From the NCBI GenBank assembly GCA_012838315.1, contig DUPM01000159.1, positions 1-52,299 of the forward strand: a stretch of 52,299 bases of DNA, in the 5' to 3' direction. Shown piece after piece: positions 7,810 to 16,821 of this stretch (positions within the stretch are counted from its first letter, which is position 1; every line of letters starts with the position of its first letter). Made by a program: the position numbers and the translations under genes. The notes beneath the pieces are model-generated. The model did not search any database. It saw nothing but the letters and a program-made list of their open reading frames with translations, and was not told where the DNA came from. The DNA is from Clostridiaceae bacterium (GTDB lineage Bacteria; Bacillota; Clostridia; Saccharofermentanales; Saccharofermentanaceae).

Positions 7810-8997
7810 ATGATTTCCAATCGCATGTCCGAAAAACTTAAAGCCGGTTCGCTGATTCGAAAGATGTTCGAAGAAGGCAATCGGTTAAAGAGCATATACG
7901 GTGAGGATAAAGTTTTCGACTTTTCTATTGGTAATCCCGATGTTGAACCGCCGTTTGAGGTCACTTCAGGTCTTAAGGACCTGATCAACAATCCCACACC
8001 CGGCATGCATGGATATATGAGTAATAGCGGATATCTTTCCACGAGACAAGCCGTCGCTAACAAGCTCACGCGATCAGGGCATACGGCATTTTCGGCAGAT
8101 TCTATATGCATGACCGTTGGCGCTGCCGGTGCAATGAACGCAACCTTGCGCGCCATACTCGACCCAGATGACGAAGTGATTCTATTAGCGCCATTTTTCA
8201 TGGAGTATCGCCAATACATCGATAATCATTTCGGCAAAGCCGTCATCGTTCCAACCGATGCCGGTACATTCTTGCCGAATATCGATCGCATTTCGGAAGC
8301 GATTACTCCGCGCACCAAAGCAATCATTATTAATTCTCCCAACAACCCCACTGGTGCAATGTATCCGGCAAGTACACTAGAAGCCATTAATACGCTTGTT
8401 GCATCTTATGAACATGTCATTCATATCATATCGGACGAACCTTATCGCGAGTTGGTTTTTGACGGACAAGAGGCGGTCTCAACCCAAGACTATATCGACA
8501 ACCTAATTATTTGTTACTCTTGGAGCAAATCTCTGTCATTGCCCGGCGAACGCATCGGTTATACGGCAGTCGGGCCGAGGCATCCTGATTTGGATGTATT
8601 GGTTCCCGCAATAACAATGGCAAACCGCATTCTCGGAAGCGTCAATGCACCGGCTTTATTCCAGAAAGTTATCGAAAAGGCTATGGATGCCAAAGTTGAT
8701 GTCGCCCTCTATGAAAACCGAAGAAATTTGCTCTACGATATTGTCACATCTTCGGGTTTTACTTGTCAAAAGCCGCAAGGTGCATTCTATCTATTTGTAA
8801 AGTCGCCGGATACTGATGACATGGTTTTCAGCCAAGTCTGTGCCCGACACAATTTATTGGTCGTTCCGGGTAGCGCGTTTTCAATGCCCGGCTACTTTCG
8901 ATTGGCCTTTTGTGTCTCCGAGAGTACCATTAAGGGGTCATCGGTCGCATTCAGGGCTGTTTCGGAGCATTATGGTCTCAATCCGGCTCAATCGTAG
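7810..8997 (+). CDS. PLP-dependent class I/II aminotransferase
   Basis: Fold-type I aminotransferase of 395 residues, probably acting on aspartate or another amino acid. Visible elements are the N-terminal SIGNPDVEPP, the SPNNPTGAMY loop, SDEPYRELVF (Asp contacting the pyridine nitrogen), the PLP lysine in YSWSKSLSLPGERIGY and a C-terminal FRLAF (Arg that binds the substrate carboxylate). I chose the ATG at 7810 because GGAGGG lies 8 bases upstream. The frame is open further 5' to 7678, but that part overlaps both promoters and carries no family similarity. It is a lone plus-strand gene, and its last 20 bases overlap the convergent thiN. Confidence 0.9.
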   Translation: MISNRMSEKLKAGSLIRKMFEEGNRLKSIYGEDKVFDFSIGNPDVEPPFEVTSGLKDLINNPTPGMHGYMSNSGYLSTRQAVANKLTRSGHTAFSADSICMTVGAAGAMNATLRAILDPDDEVILLAPFFMEYRQYIDNHFGKAVIVPTDAGTFLPNIDRISEAITPRTKAIIINSPNNPTGAMYPASTLEAINTLVASYEHVIHIISDEPYRELVFDGQEAVSTQDYIDNLIICYSWSKSLSLPGERIGYTAVGPRHPDLDVLVPAITMANRILGSVNAPALFQKVIEKAMDAKVDVALYENRRNLLYDIVTSSGFTCQKPQGAFYLFVKSPDTDDMVFSQVCARHNLLVVPGSAFSMPGYFRLAFCVSESTIKGSSVAFRAVSEHYGLNPAQS

Positions 8998-9652
8998 CAG
9001 TAATCGCCATGACACCGCTCATGAACTCGACCACGATCTCTTCTTCCGGGGATATCGCTTTGTTACTGACAGAGAATGATGACCCACAGGAGAGATCGTG
9101 TTTATTTAACGCATAATAAAGTCCGGATGTCGTTACACTTTGCACGATGCCGAAGAGCGGAATCATAGAAACAATTAAAGGATTACCCTCCAGCTCATGT
9201 TTGCGGAAAATTGCACGGTCAATATGGTATTGAGCGGGGCCGGAAATGATTTTCACCGTCGTTTTTCCATCGGTCATGAGAATATCGGCTCCTTTTTCGG
9301 CCATCCGTCCTGCAACGAGAAAATTCGATAGCACATGGTCAATTCGACCAGAGAGCGATAAGACAACCAGTATGGGCTCGATTGGATTCAGCATAGATAG
9401 AGCAATCTCTGAATCCGTCATGTCTTTTTCTGTCGGAAATTGTTGAATCTTTATGCCTAAAGTTTTTGCCCAATACAGAGTATCCGGCAGGATCGAATCC
9501 AAATCTCCGACAATAACGCTTGGAATCAACTGCATCGCCCGAGCATGATCTGCGCCATGGTCAGCACAAATGAACACATCGTCTTCAAAGAGCTGATCGA
9601 CAACGCCATCGTAATAAATATCCCTTCCGCCCAAAATCAGGACGTTGCGCAT
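8978..9652 (-). CDS. thiN: Thiamine diphosphokinase
   Basis: Transfers pyrophosphate from ATP to thiamine to make the cofactor TPP. The 224-residue protein shows the family motifs ADHGADHA, VGDLDSI, KDMTDSEIAL and SGRIDHVLSN, followed by a C-terminal beta domain. It overlaps rpe by 16 bases and is the last gene of the long block. In Firmicutes the order prkC-rsgA-rpe-thiN is conserved. Its 3' end overlaps the convergent aminotransferase by 20 bases, so any terminator must lie inside that gene. Confidence 0.94.
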   Translation of the reverse strand: MRNVLILGGRDIYYDGVVDQLFEDDVFICADHGADHARAMQLIPSVIVGDLDSILPDTLYWAKTLGIKIQQFPTEKDMTDSEIALSMLNPIEPILVVLSLSGRIDHVLSNFLVAGRMAEKGADILMTDGKTTVKIISGPAQYHIDRAIFRKHELEGNPLIVSMIPLFGIVQSVTTSGLYYALNKHDLSCGSSFSVSNKAISPEEEIVVEFMSGVMAITATIEPD

Positions 9653-10305
9653 GCCATTATCTCCCTTATGGCTTGAGCCGGATCTTCCGCACCAAATACG
9701 GCCGAACCAACCACCAGTAAATTGGCACCGGCTCGGACAACATCGGATGCATTACCCTTGTGGATGCCACCATCTACAGAAACGATTGCTGGATTATTGA
9801 TTCGAATTAGCTCTGTCCTTACGGCGCTGATTCGATCACAGGATTGCGGAATAAACGCTTGTCCTCCAAATCCCGGACGCACCGACATGACCAAAACCAA
9901 ATCAACTTCTGCAAGATACGGATAAACCGCTTCGATCGGTGTGTCTGGATGGATGGATATACCCGCCTTTTTCCCGGCGTTATGTATACGACGCAATGCA
10001 GAAAACGGATCGTCAAGTGTCTCCACATGAACCGTGATATAATCTGCACCTGCCAAAGCAAAAGAGTCAATAAAATCCATCGGATTGGAGATCATCAGAT
10101 GTACATCGAAAACCTGATCAGAAACTTTTCGCAAGGACTCGACCACGGGCACCCCAATAGTAATATTCGGCACATAGTGACCATCCATAACGTCTAAATG
10201 TAAGAAATCTGCAACCGGACGAATTCGACCGATTTCTGCGCCCAACGCGCTAAAGTCCGCGGCAAGAATCGATGGTGCTATGTTAACGCTCATTGTCTGA
10301 GACAT
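9637..10305 (-). CDS. rpe: Ribulose-phosphate 3-epimerase
   Basis: Interconverts ribulose-5-phosphate and xylulose-5-phosphate in the pentose phosphate pathway. The 222-residue TIM barrel has NIAPSILAADFSALG, HLDVMDGHYVPN, FDVHLMI, VMSVRPGFGGQ and SVDGGI, which carry the metal and catalytic residues. The frame is open upstream to 10503, but that part lies inside rsgA and has no family similarity. The ATG at 10305 has AGGGGAG 6-7 bases upstream and overlaps the end of rsgA by 23 bases. Confidence 0.96.
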   Translation of the reverse strand: MSQTMSVNIAPSILAADFSALGAEIGRIRPVADFLHLDVMDGHYVPNITIGVPVVESLRKVSDQVFDVHLMISNPMDFIDSFALAGADYITVHVETLDDPFSALRRIHNAGKKAGISIHPDTPIEAVYPYLAEVDLVLVMSVRPGFGGQAFIPQSCDRISAVRTELIRINNPAIVSVDGGIHKGNASDVVRAGANLLVVGSAVFGAEDPAQAIREIMACATS

Positions 10306-11230
10306 GTCTGTTCTCCCCTTTGTTGCGTTTAGTATAATCATTTTCGCGTGCAGTCTTAATAAATGAACGATATCTTTCCAACCGCCCCGGATCAATGCCA
10401 GACTTATCGACTGCACAGCCCTTCTCGCCGAGATGCAAGCAATCATCAAACTGACATTGCCCCAATATTTTATCATACTCGGGATAGCCTTGTCGGATAT
10501 CAAAAACCGAAATGTCCGCCTCTAATATATCCAAATTTGTAAATCCGGGAGAGTCAATCAAATACCCATCTGCAAATGGAAACAATTCGACATGCCGAGT
10601 CGTGTGTTTACCCTGATTGAGCCGATCGCTGATTTTTCCGACTTCTCGATCAGATAATCCGGTAAGGATATTGCACAATGTTGACTTGCCGACTCCGGAT
10701 TGCCCGGCAAAGCCAACGGTCCTGTGATGAAAGTAGTGCTTAAATAAGTCTATGTCAGGAATGCCGTCATTTGAGGTGCATATCACCTGATAGCCTGCTT
10801 GCGAGTATGTTTTTGCGATTGAACTTCCCGATTCAGGATTCAGATCCATCTTTGTAATCCAGATTACGGGCATGATATCGTTTTTATGACACAGTATGAG
10901 TAGTTTGTCGAGCAATTCCAGATATGGAGCCGGTTGCATGGTCGAGAAAGTCAAAAATAACAAATCAACATTCGCAATCGAAGGTCGAAGCATTAGATTC
11001 TTTCGAGACTGAATCTCAGAAATAGCATAAGGCACATCCGGATCTGTCGTTGGTTCAACAAAAACATAATCCCCCACAGTCGGTATTATTTTTTTCTTTC
11101 TGAAAATTCCTCTGGGTTTTGCTTTTACAGCCGTGCCATCATCGCGCCGAACGGTATAGAGACCACCAACCCCCTTAATAATAAGGCCGTTAAAAGGTTC
11201 AGTATTGTCGATAATCATATCGGTTGGCAT
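10283..11230 (-). CDS. rsgA: Ribosome small subunit-dependent GTPase RsgA
   Basis: Circularly permuted GTPase that checks late 30S maturation. In the 315-residue form starting at 11230, an OB-fold is followed by G4 (TKMD, about 126-129), then G1 (GQSGVGKS, 176-183), then G3 (DSPG, 226-229), the diagnostic permuted order. A C-terminal zinc site is formed by Cys259, Cys264, His266 and Cys272. I prefer the ATG at 11228-11230 because GAGGGGG precedes it at good spacing. An alternative start at 11287 would add 19 residues without a clear ribosome site. Confidence 0.95.
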   Translation of the reverse strand: MPTDMIIDNTEPFNGLIIKGVGGLYTVRRDDGTAVKAKPRGIFRKKKIIPTVGDYVFVEPTTDPDVPYAISEIQSRKNLMLRPSIANVDLLFLTFSTMQPAPYLELLDKLLILCHKNDIMPVIWITKMDLNPESGSSIAKTYSQAGYQVICTSNDGIPDIDLFKHYFHHRTVGFAGQSGVGKSTLCNILTGLSDREVGKISDRLNQGKHTTRHVELFPFADGYLIDSPGFTNLDILEADISVFDIRQGYPEYDKILGQCQFDDCLHLGEKGCAVDKSGIDPGRLERYRSFIKTARENDYTKRNKGENRHVSDNER

Positions 11231-11340
11231 TAAATAAGCCCCCTCAATGCAAAGCAATCGGTCTATATTGTCTCTGCACGTTGCCACAATTCTTTGTCAA
11301 TCGGCACACAAACAAAGATAAAACAGAATGGACTCCTGCG

Positions 11341-13656
11341 TTAATCATCTAGACTCGAATTTGTATCACTACTGCTATCGTGATTATCCGGACTATTCAC
11401 CGGCGCAAAAACAGCCTTAAGCGTCTCTGCACGATTGGGCATCAAATAAGCAAATTCTGACGTCGTGCTCACTGTATTATTTGTCGAATCTACCCACTTA
11501 ACAAACGCAAATCCCTCGGCAGGAAAAGCACGAACGTTAACTTGAACGCCTGCTGAATAGCTTCCCCCTCCCTCAACGCTTCCGCTTCCATCCACAACCA
11601 AGCTGAGTAAATGTGTCGGAGTCATTGTCGGCGTCGGGGTTGGGGTCAGGGTTGGAGTCGGGATTGGGGTCGGCAACGGCGCAAAAACGGCCTTGAGTGT
11701 CTCATCGTGGTTGGGCATTAAGTATGCAAACTCTGATGTCGTGCTCACAATAACATTGGTCGAATCTACCCAATACTTGAATTCGAATCCTTCAGCAGGA
11801 AATGCACGAACGGTGACTGCTAGTCCTTCTAGGTATATTCCCGAGCCTTCCACTGTTCCGCCGCCGTCCGTAAAAAGATTAAGCGCATACGGCGCCGGTG
11901 TCGGTGTCGGTGTCGGTGTGCCGCCTCGTTGAGCGTCTTCAACCGTGCCGACATAAAGTTTTATAGACGAGCGCCTGCTAACCAGTGTGCCAGCTACCGG
12001 ATCCGTTAATAGAACGTACTGCTCATTTTCATTCAAAAGCTTTGCTGCCTCTGTATATTCAATCTGGCCAATTAACAATGAATGTTCATCAATGATTTTC
12101 TCGGCAGTCGCCAAAGTCAAATTTTTCAACTCAGGAACCTCTACTGTTTCAGTCTCTTGGCTATATACCAAAATAACGAGCGATCCGGGTTCGACAGCCG
12201 TACCTGCGGCCGGCTCAGTACGTATCACTTTTCCTTGCGGATAATCGTCCGTCACTTCAGGTCGAGTGGTTACTATAAAACCTTTCGCCTTGAGCAAAGT
12301 CTCAGCCTGTTCAAGATCCATTTCGCGATATTCTTCAATTATCAACAGATCTTCGGGAACACTTACCTTCAATACAAGCTTCGTCAGTTTGCTCGTTTTT
12401 TTAATCTCAGTTCCCGCGGCCAAACTCTGCTCGAAAATAACATTTTCAGCATAACCCGAACGCTTTACATATTCGACTTCATATTGTTCAAAAGATTGTG
12501 CCTTAAACTCTTCTATAACCTCAGGAATCGTTCGGCCGACATAGTTTGAAACAACAAAAGTGGTGTTTTCCGGCATATCAATACTATCGGCTATCGTCTT
12601 CATGATTAATGCCGCAAGGCCAATTAACACACCAACTATAACCGTCACAAGAAGAACGACCAAAATCACATCTTTGACGCGAGACGCTCTTCGACGATCT
12701 ATCGATCGTTCGATATCCCTTATTTTCCCATAGCTCGGTTCCTGACGTATCGATGATACTGGGGCAGAAGCTTCCTGAACTCGCTTTTGACTCACTATAC
12801 CGTAAGCACCGGATGGATCGACCATCAAAGCATCAAGTTCAGCAACGAAATCTCGAACCGAGGCATATCTGTACTCCGGAGATTTCTGCATACTCTTCTG
12901 AATAATGGCGTCAAGTCCCGGTGGAATACCGGGAACAAATCCCGATGCAAGAGGCACCGGTTCTTGCAGATGCTTGACTGCGATTGCCACCGGAGTATCG
13001 CCATCAAACGGCAAACTTCCGGTCAACATCTCGAAAAGCATGACGCCCAACGAATATATATCCGAAGCGGGCCCGACCAATGCGCCTCTCGCCTGCTCCG
13101 GTGAAAAGTAATGCACGGAGCCGAGAGCGCCACCGGACGTCAATGTAATCGTATTGCTTGTAGCGGCTCTTGCGATACCAAAATCTGCAACCTTTGCGAT
13201 TCGCTCCTTGGATATCATAATGTTGTGAGGCTTGATATCACGGTGAACGATACCGTTTTGGTGCGCGTGATCGAGTGCCAATCCCACTTGGATTGCAATC
13301 GGAACTGCAATTCGCCAATCCAAGTGTCCGTTCTGATTGATTAAGTCCTTGACTGTCACACCTTCAACATATTCCTGTACCATGTATCGGAACCCGCCCT
13401 CTTGGCCGATGCCCAATACCTTTACTATGTTGGAGTGCGACAAAGAGGCGGCTGCTTTAGCTTCCGTGTCGAATCGTTTAATGAATTCTGTATCTGAGGA
13501 AAATTCAGGCTTAAGTATCTTAATCGCAACGCGGGATCCGGAAGACAAATCAGTCGCCAAATATACATTGGCCATGCCTCCGCTGCCGACGAGGCGCACA
13601 ATACGGTAACGTCCTCCGAGAACCATTCCCTCAGGACCATTGCTGTTTACGCTCAT
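11341..13656 (-). CDS. prkC: PASTA-domain Ser/Thr kinase with C-terminal InlB-type repeats
   Basis: Membrane kinase that senses wall fragments and phosphorylates division, wall and translation targets. Of 771 residues, the kinase domain is about 17-275, with VAIK Lys46, HRD Asp140, Asn145, DFG 158-160 and a Thr/Ser-rich activation loop at 166-180. A basic juxtamembrane segment (318-328), one transmembrane helix (about 329-351) and three PASTA domains (about 365-432, 435-498, 503-569) follow. After a Thr-Pro linker (580-588) come two near-identical 70-residue repeats (590-659 and 682-751), separated by a second Thr-Pro linker. These have the GGGTVEGSG ... GFEFKYWVD ... ETLKAVFA pattern of divergent InlB B-repeats, which I do not know from standard PrkC. 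It overlaps stp by ATGA. Confidence 0.95.
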   Translation of the reverse strand: MSVNSNGPEGMVLGGRYRIVRLVGSGGMANVYLATDLSSGSRVAIKILKPEFSSDTEFIKRFDTEAKAAASLSHSNIVKVLGIGQEGGFRYMVQEYVEGVTVKDLINQNGHLDWRIAVPIAIQVGLALDHAHQNGIVHRDIKPHNIMISKERIAKVADFGIARAATSNTITLTSGGALGSVHYFSPEQARGALVGPASDIYSLGVMLFEMLTGSLPFDGDTPVAIAVKHLQEPVPLASGFVPGIPPGLDAIIQKSMQKSPEYRYASVRDFVAELDALMVDPSGAYGIVSQKRVQEASAPVSSIRQEPSYGKIRDIERSIDRRRASRVKDVILVVLLVTVIVGVLIGLAALIMKTIADSIDMPENTTFVVSNYVGRTIPEVIEEFKAQSFEQYEVEYVKRSGYAENVIFEQSLAAGTEIKKTSKLTKLVLKVSVPEDLLIIEEYREMDLEQAETLLKAKGFIVTTRPEVTDDYPQGKVIRTEPAAGTAVEPGSLVILVYSQETETVEVPELKNLTLATAEKIIDEHSLLIGQIEYTEAAKLLNENEQYVLLTDPVAGTLVSRRSSIKLYVGTVEDAQRGGTPTPTPTPAPYALNLFTDGGGTVEGSGIYLEGLAVTVRAFPAEGFEFKYWVDSTNVIVSTTSEFAYLMPNHDETLKAVFAPLPTPIPTPTLTPTPTPTMTPTHLLSLVVDGSGSVEGGGSYSAGVQVNVRAFPAEGFAFVKWVDSTNNTVSTTSEFAYLMPNRAETLKAVFAPVNSPDNHDSSSDTNSSLDD
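11404..11889 (-). repeat. Two tandem 70-residue InlB-like repeats encoded at the prkC 3' end
   Basis: Copy A covers about 11680-11889 and copy B about 11404-11613. They share long identical protein stretches such as VRAFPAEGF, WVDSTN, VSTTSEFAYLMPN and ETLKAVFAP. The DNA is also clearly similar (both contain GTCGAATCTACCCA), which suggests a fairly recent internal duplication. Each is preceded by a Thr-Pro linker encoded by a G/T/C-rich low-complexity tract. Confidence 0.85.
11896..11920 (-). repeat. Short tandem hexamer tract (GGTGTC) in prkC
   Basis: About 3.7 copies of GGTGTC on the plus strand encode alternating Thr-Pro in the linker between the PASTA and InlB-like parts. The unit is 6 bases, so copy-number change would lengthen the linker without shifting frame. 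Related but less regular tracts lie at about 11620-11675 and at 35846-35895 in the NlpC/P60 gene. Confidence 0.7.
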
Positions 13657-14408
13657 ATTGTCTCCTTAGTTTCATCCGGCGTACAGTCCACCAGGATAAC
13701 AGTAATATTATCTCCGCCGCCGGCATCATTAGCTGCATCGACCAGTTGTTTTGCACATGCGCTCAAGTCTTTGTGCTTTCGAATGATTTTCCGGATGCCT
13801 GCTTCATCGACGTAACCGTAAAGGCCATCGGTGCACAAGAGAATCAAATCCCCTTCAGAAATGTCAAAGGAGTATGTATCCGGCTCCATATATTCGTTCA
13901 CACCCAAAGAGCGAACAAGCACGTGTCGCTTGGGATGATTCTGAGCTTCCTTCTCTGAAATAGACCCGCGGTCGACTAATTCCTGAACCAAAGTATGATC
14001 CACAGTCAAACGCTCTAATCCAGAGCCATGCATAAGATATACGCGACAATCACCGATGTGTGAAATGTATAATCTCCAGTCCTTTAAAACAGCCAAAGTG
14101 AGCGTCGTGCCCATGCCTCGGTATTCTTTGTTATCAAGAGACTGTAGGTAAACTCTGACATTCGCCTTTTCTATCGTTTCTCGTAAAACATCTTCAATCT
14201 GCGAAACGGACATATCATGCTCAAGTTCTCTCGGCAACGTCGAAAGTGCAAATTCAACAGCGGTTCGGCTCGCAATCTCACCGACGGCATGACCGCCCAT
14301 GCCATCCGCAACCACAAAAACAGTGCTGTCACCGACGCTGAGAATAGCATGAAAATCTTCGTTATTTTGACGAACTTTACCTTTGTCCGTCGCACTGGCA
14401 TATCTCAT
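13653..14408 (-). CDS. stp: PP2C-family Ser/Thr phosphatase, partner of PrkC
   Basis: Metal-dependent phosphatase that reverses PrkC phosphorylation. The 251 residues carry the PP2C metal-binding motifs: SATDKGKVRQNNED, VADGMGGHAVGE, IGDCRVYL, LLCTDGLYGYVD and GGGDNITVILV. The ATG at 14408 has GGAG upstream and overlaps the rlmN stop by ATGA. A longer reading to 14597 lies within rlmN and lacks family similarity. The stop also overlaps the prkC start by ATGA, so rlmN, stp and prkC are translationally coupled. Confidence 0.96.
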   Translation of the reverse strand: MRYASATDKGKVRQNNEDFHAILSVGDSTVFVVADGMGGHAVGEIASRTAVEFALSTLPRELEHDMSVSQIEDVLRETIEKANVRVYLQSLDNKEYRGMGTTLTLAVLKDWRLYISHIGDCRVYLMHGSGLERLTVDHTLVQELVDRGSISEKEAQNHPKRHVLVRSLGVNEYMEPDTYSFDISEGDLILLCTDGLYGYVDEAGIRKIIRKHKDLSACAKQLVDAANDAGGGDNITVILVDCTPDETKETI

Positions 14409-15442
14409 AATGTCTCCTGCATACCCCTGCGCAGTTGGCCGCAGGCTGCCATAATATCTGAACCCATCTCGCGTCTGAGAGTAACAGTCATCTTGTTTTT
14501 TTCTAACACAGACATAAATGACACAGCTCTTTCCTTTGAACTTTTCTTGTAAGCGCCACCGGGAAACTCGTTGGCGGCAATTAAGTTGATGTGACAATGG
14601 ATGCCGCGAAGCAACCTTGCCAGCTCTCGTGCCTGCTCGTCTGTGTCATTCACACCGGCCAATAAAGCGTATTCAAAGGTAATTCTTCTTCCTGTCTTTT
14701 CAACATATTGTCTACAGGCATCAATAAGCTCGTTGAGAGGATATCGATGTGCAATTGGCATCAATTGCCGACGCAATAAATCGTTGGATGCATGCAACGA
14801 AACCGCAAGATTTACCTGCATGCCGATACACATGAATTCTATCATCTGAGGAATCAGTCCGCAAGTTGATACCGTGATGTGCCTGGCGCCGATATTGGGG
14901 CCGCTCTCATCATTAATCATCCTAAAAAAACGTTTCAACTGCTCAAAATTATCAAACGGCTCACCGATACCCATAATCACTACGCGCGAGATACGCTCAT
15001 TTACAAGCGCTGACGGTAGCGTCACCTGTGCCAACAACTCTCCACAAGTAAGATCTCTCCCGAATCCGGCTTTGGCAGACGCACAAAAGCTGCAACCCAT
15101 TTTGCATCCGGCTTGAGAAGATATACACACTGAAAGACCTGTAGAATAAGGCATCAGAACCGTCTCAATACGATGGCCATCATGCAATTCAAACAGCCAC
15201 TTCTTCGTTCCGTCTTTCTCAGATGTCCATTCTTCAACAACTCTGAAACTATCAGTCACGAAATCTTCGCTCAACGCATCGCGGATATTTTTCGGAATAT
15301 TGGTCATCTGCTCGGGATTAATTGTCCCTTTATTTAACCATTCTAGTATCTGTTTGGCACGAAAAGAAGGATAGCGCCGATGATCGACCCACTCCTTCAG
15401 TCTTTCGAAATCGTTATCCATGATGAATATTTTACCGTTCAT
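14405..15442 (-). CDS. rlmN: Dual 23S rRNA/tRNA adenine-C2 methyltransferase RlmN
   Basis: Radical-SAM enzyme that methylates A2503 of 23S rRNA and A37 of some tRNAs. The 345-residue protein has the CxxxCxxC cluster site CKMGCSFC (Cys113, Cys117, Cys120) after SSQAG, the GIGEPFDN motif and the catalytic Cys near 334 in MAACGQLRRG, so it looks intact. Cfr-type resistance enzymes share the family, but the housekeeping position between rsmB and stp favours RlmN. Overlaps with both neighbours are 4 bases. Confidence 0.96.
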   Translation of the reverse strand: MNGKIFIMDNDFERLKEWVDHRRYPSFRAKQILEWLNKGTINPEQMTNIPKNIRDALSEDFVTDSFRVVEEWTSEKDGTKKWLFELHDGHRIETVLMPYSTGLSVCISSQAGCKMGCSFCASAKAGFGRDLTCGELLAQVTLPSALVNERISRVVIMGIGEPFDNFEQLKRFFRMINDESGPNIGARHITVSTCGLIPQMIEFMCIGMQVNLAVSLHASNDLLRRQLMPIAHRYPLNELIDACRQYVEKTGRRITFEYALLAGVNDTDEQARELARLLRGIHCHINLIAANEFPGGAYKKSSKERAVSFMSVLEKNKMTVTLRREMGSDIMAACGQLRRGMQETL

Positions 15443-16821
15443 AATTTGCGCCTCATTTTCGCAATAAAAAATCCGTCACATGAATCTAAATCGGGATAGA
15501 ATGTAATTCTGCCGCTCTTCATCTCTTCAAGGCGAGAATCCTGATGTCTAAGCAGTGCTTCCGGCATAGAGGCACCTATGTCCACAGCGCAGAACGCATC
15601 CCCCTTTTCACAAAGAAAATGCTCAACAATGTCTTGGTTTTCCATCGGATTTATCGTGCACGTGCAGTAGATAAGCGTACCGCCCGGTTTCACAAACTCG
15701 GATGCCTTGAATATCATCTCGCGCTGCATGGGAAGCAATGACATGATATTTTCATAAGTCGCGCGAATTCGAATGTCTGGCTTTTTGCCCAACAGGCCCA
15801 GTCCACTGCAAGGGACATCAATCAACACCACGTCAAATCGAGATTGCCATTCCGGATATGTCTCTTGGAGGGATAAAACATCAGAAGATAAGGTTGTGAC
15901 ATGCTCAATGCCCAACCGAGAAAGGTTATCGTCAATTAGCCTTGTCCGAGACGCATTGATATCCACGGCAATAATTGACGCCTGATCAGCGCATAATTCT
16001 GCCAAATATGTGGTCTTTCCACCCGGCGCAGCACACAAGTCAAGTATCTCTTGCATCGGTTTGGGTTCTGCAAGAACAGACGCCATCATCGGTGCTTCAT
16101 CCTGAACCATGAAATGGCCGTTTTTGTATGTATCGAGATCATGGATTGCTGTTTCTCCGAGAACAATTCTTATTGCATCAGGCGCAAAATATCCTTGTTC
16201 GGCTGTGACTTGCTCTTTCTGCAGGTTTTCGATTAAGTCAATTCGGTTCGTCTTGAGCACATTGGTTCTCACGGAAATCGGACGCTTCAATAAAAATGCA
16301 TCTGCAATCTCAGTAGCGCGCTTCTTGCCGAACCACTTGATAAAAAGCCCGCTGATTTCTTTGCTGAGCGCATACCGAATATGAAACGGACTATTGGCAT
16401 AATCTGAAAGAAGACTTTCACGTCGAGAAGAAATATTCCGTAACAGCGCATTAACGAGGCGGGCCGCACCGGGATTGAGTTCCTTCTTGGCTATCTCGAC
16501 CGAGGTATTCACGGCGGCAAATTCTGGAACTGCATGTGAAAATAATAATTGCCAAACGCCCATGCGAAGAATAACGCGGCACTCAGAGTCGATTTTTTTA
16601 TTTTTATCCGACAGACTGTCGTCAATAAAATGGTCCAGCGTGTAAGTGTACGTGAGAACACCATAGAAAATTGCACCGAGGAAAGACTTGTCCTGGCTCG
16701 GTAATTCCTTATGCTGTTCGAGATATGATGTAAGCGCCAAATTGGAATATGCGTCTCGAAAATATACATCGCACAAGAGCCGAAAGCATATTCGGCGAGC
16801 GTTTAGGGTATCAGTTGCCAT
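15439..16821 (-). CDS. rsmB: 16S rRNA cytosine-C5 methyltransferase RsmB
   Basis: Methylates C967 of 16S rRNA. The 460 residues comprise an N-terminal NusB-like RNA-binding domain (about 1-140) and a Rossmann methyltransferase domain. The latter has LDLCAAPGGKTTYLAEL (SAM site), DVPCSGLGLLG and YCTCTINPMENQD, containing the catalytic and releasing cysteines. It overlaps fmt by one base (TAATG) and rlmN by four. Confidence 0.96.
   Translation of the reverse strand: MATDTLNARRICFRLLCDVYFRDAYSNLALTSYLEQHKELPSQDKSFLGAIFYGVLTYTYTLDHFIDDSLSDKNKKIDSECRVILRMGVWQLLFSHAVPEFAAVNTSVEIAKKELNPGAARLVNALLRNISSRRESLLSDYANSPFHIRYALSKEISGLFIKWFGKKRATEIADAFLLKRPISVRTNVLKTNRIDLIENLQKEQVTAEQGYFAPDAIRIVLGETAIHDLDTYKNGHFMVQDEAPMMASVLAEPKPMQEILDLCAAPGGKTTYLAELCADQASIIAVDINASRTRLIDDNLSRLGIEHVTTLSSDVLSLQETYPEWQSRFDVVLIDVPCSGLGLLGKKPDIRIRATYENIMSLLPMQREMIFKASEFVKPGGTLIYCTCTINPMENQDIVEHFLCEKGDAFCAVDIGASMPEALLRHQDSRLEEMKSGRITFYPDLDSCDGFFIAKMRRKL

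Noticed and set aside
11896-11920. Phase-variable repeat controlling prkC
   Set aside because: The unit is six bases, so slippage keeps the frame; it could change linker length but not switch the gene off.
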